Of a DNA stretch of 64,000 bases, positions 63,416 through 64,000 are shown piece by piece. The translations under genes and the position numbers were made by a program. How positions within the stretch are numbered: the first letter of the stretch is position 1; the number at the start of each line of letters is the position of its first letter. The notes below the pieces were generated by a model, which did no database searches, was not told where the DNA came from, and saw only the letters and a list, made by a program, of their open reading frames with translations. The stretch comes from Paragyromitra xinjiangensis (Eukaryota > Ascomycota > Pezizomycetes > Pezizales > Discinaceae): assembly GCA_038503065.1 (NCBI GenBank), contig JBCAMK010000001.1:1302001-1366000 (forward strand), in the 5' to 3' direction.

Positions 63416-64000
63416 TCAATCTAATCGGTTTCCCCTCCCATCGCAAAACAAATCTTCAATGTCGAAATTATTTCTTAAGACTCTAACATCTGGGCATGAC
63501 GATATCACTTGTCGATATATCAGAGCGTCTAGCTCTAACTTATCCCATAGCATTGATCTCCCCCACCAATCTAATAAAGGCATCTGATTATAGATTGGGA
63601 GGTCTTCATCAGGAAGGTCTCCGAGGAGATTGTTCTTGTCCATCAAGGGTTTCTCGAAACCGTGCTTTGAGCGTGTATAGGATGGTTGTTCATTATGAAA
63701 CACCGCGAGAGCATTGCGAGGGAATGAGGGATAGAGCATTACGTATCCCTTGGCCCTGATAAAATCGATGAATGGCGTTGACCAAGAGCCTGCAACTTCT
63801 TCAGACATCACAAGACGTATAGGGATCGTTTTATTTGTGACAGTCCTTTCCGAAATAGGAAACAGGAGGTTTTTGGAAAAGAAAGAATGGAATTCAGACC
63901 AATGTTTTGGGAAATAAAGTGCTGCACGACTACTTGGTGCTGGGTAAAGGAATGGTGATTGCCCCGAAGGGATGGGGAAAGGCCAGGTTCCATTTAAGAA
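63416..64000 (-). CDS. Partial unrecognised protein, truncated by window edge
   Basis: One minus-strand frame is open without a stop from the window edge (64000) to the stop at 63416, about 194 residues. It extends well upstream of the methionine at 63808. The sequence is of ordinary globular composition with distinctive blocks: GTWPFPIPSGQSPFLYPAPS, ALYFPKHWSEFHSFFSK, GYVMLYPSFPRNALAVFHNE, DEDLPIYNQMPLLDWWG and a C-terminal CPDVRVLRNN. I cannot name its family. The length of the open frame and its clean C-terminus argue that it is a real last exon. The start lies beyond the window. Confidence 0.6.
   Translation of the reverse strand, partial: FLNGTWPFPIPSGQSPFLYPAPSSRAALYFPKHWSEFHSFFSKNLLFPISERTVTNKTIPIRLVMSEEVAGSWSTPFIDFIRAKGYVMLYPSFPRNALAVFHNEQPSYTRSKHGFEKPLMDKNNLLGDLPDEDLPIYNQMPLLDWWGRSMLWDKLELDALIYRQVISSCPDVRVLRNNFDIEDLFCDGRGNRLD

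Overview
This window is nuclear DNA from a filamentous ascomycete (Pezizomycotina). The evidence is: short GT-AG introns (about 50-190 nt, often with a CTAAC-like branch site), fungal-type orthologues throughout, and compact divergent gene pairs separated by long gene-poor stretches rich in small inverted-repeat elements. I cannot name the species. All exon joins below were made by eye, using phase, splice sites and recalled family conservation.

Layout. 1-3969 is a gene-free, repeat-rich stretch with a cluster of small transposon relics at 2.2-3.2 kb. Eleven genes that I could reconstruct completely follow. They are a TauD/JLP1-type 2-oxoglutarate dioxygenase (3970-5412 +), a MATE transporter (6046-8243 -), a DUF202 membrane protein (9183-10130 +), the peroxisomal RING protein PEX12 (10998-12430 -), a METTL4-type MT-A70 methyltransferase (12791-14149 +), a BRCT-WGR PARP (15691-18637 -), the 2560-residue cell-morphogenesis protein TAO3/PAG1/Mor2 (20247-28250 +), NADPH-cytochrome P450 reductase (31738-34132 +), a two-RRM RNA-binding protein (42045-44122 +), a GNAT acetyltransferase (49626-51020 +) and the mismatch-repair protein MLH1 (51678-54453 -). 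A twelfth is SYO1, the ribosomal-protein import adaptor (54694-56984 +). A partial unrecognised gene runs off the right edge (63416->64000 -). A tiny two-exon candidate gene lies just upstream of the P450 reductase.

Four adjacent pairs are divergent and may share promoters: MATE/DUF202, PEX12/METTL4, PARP/TAO3 and MLH1/SYO1 (only 240 bp apart). No biosynthetic cluster or defence island is visible. These are mostly housekeeping genes for DNA repair, peroxisome biogenesis, ER redox, polarity and ribosome assembly.

Gene-free stretches (about 28.3-31.0, 34.1-42.0, 44.1-49.6 and 57.0-63.4 kb) hold inverted-repeat elements, a tRNA-headed SINE-like repeat family, and many copies of the palindrome TACATGTA. 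That 8-mer occurs at least 15 times where about one is expected by chance, and nearly all copies are outside coding sequence. The most promising unexplained signals are this palindrome and the nested miniature elements.
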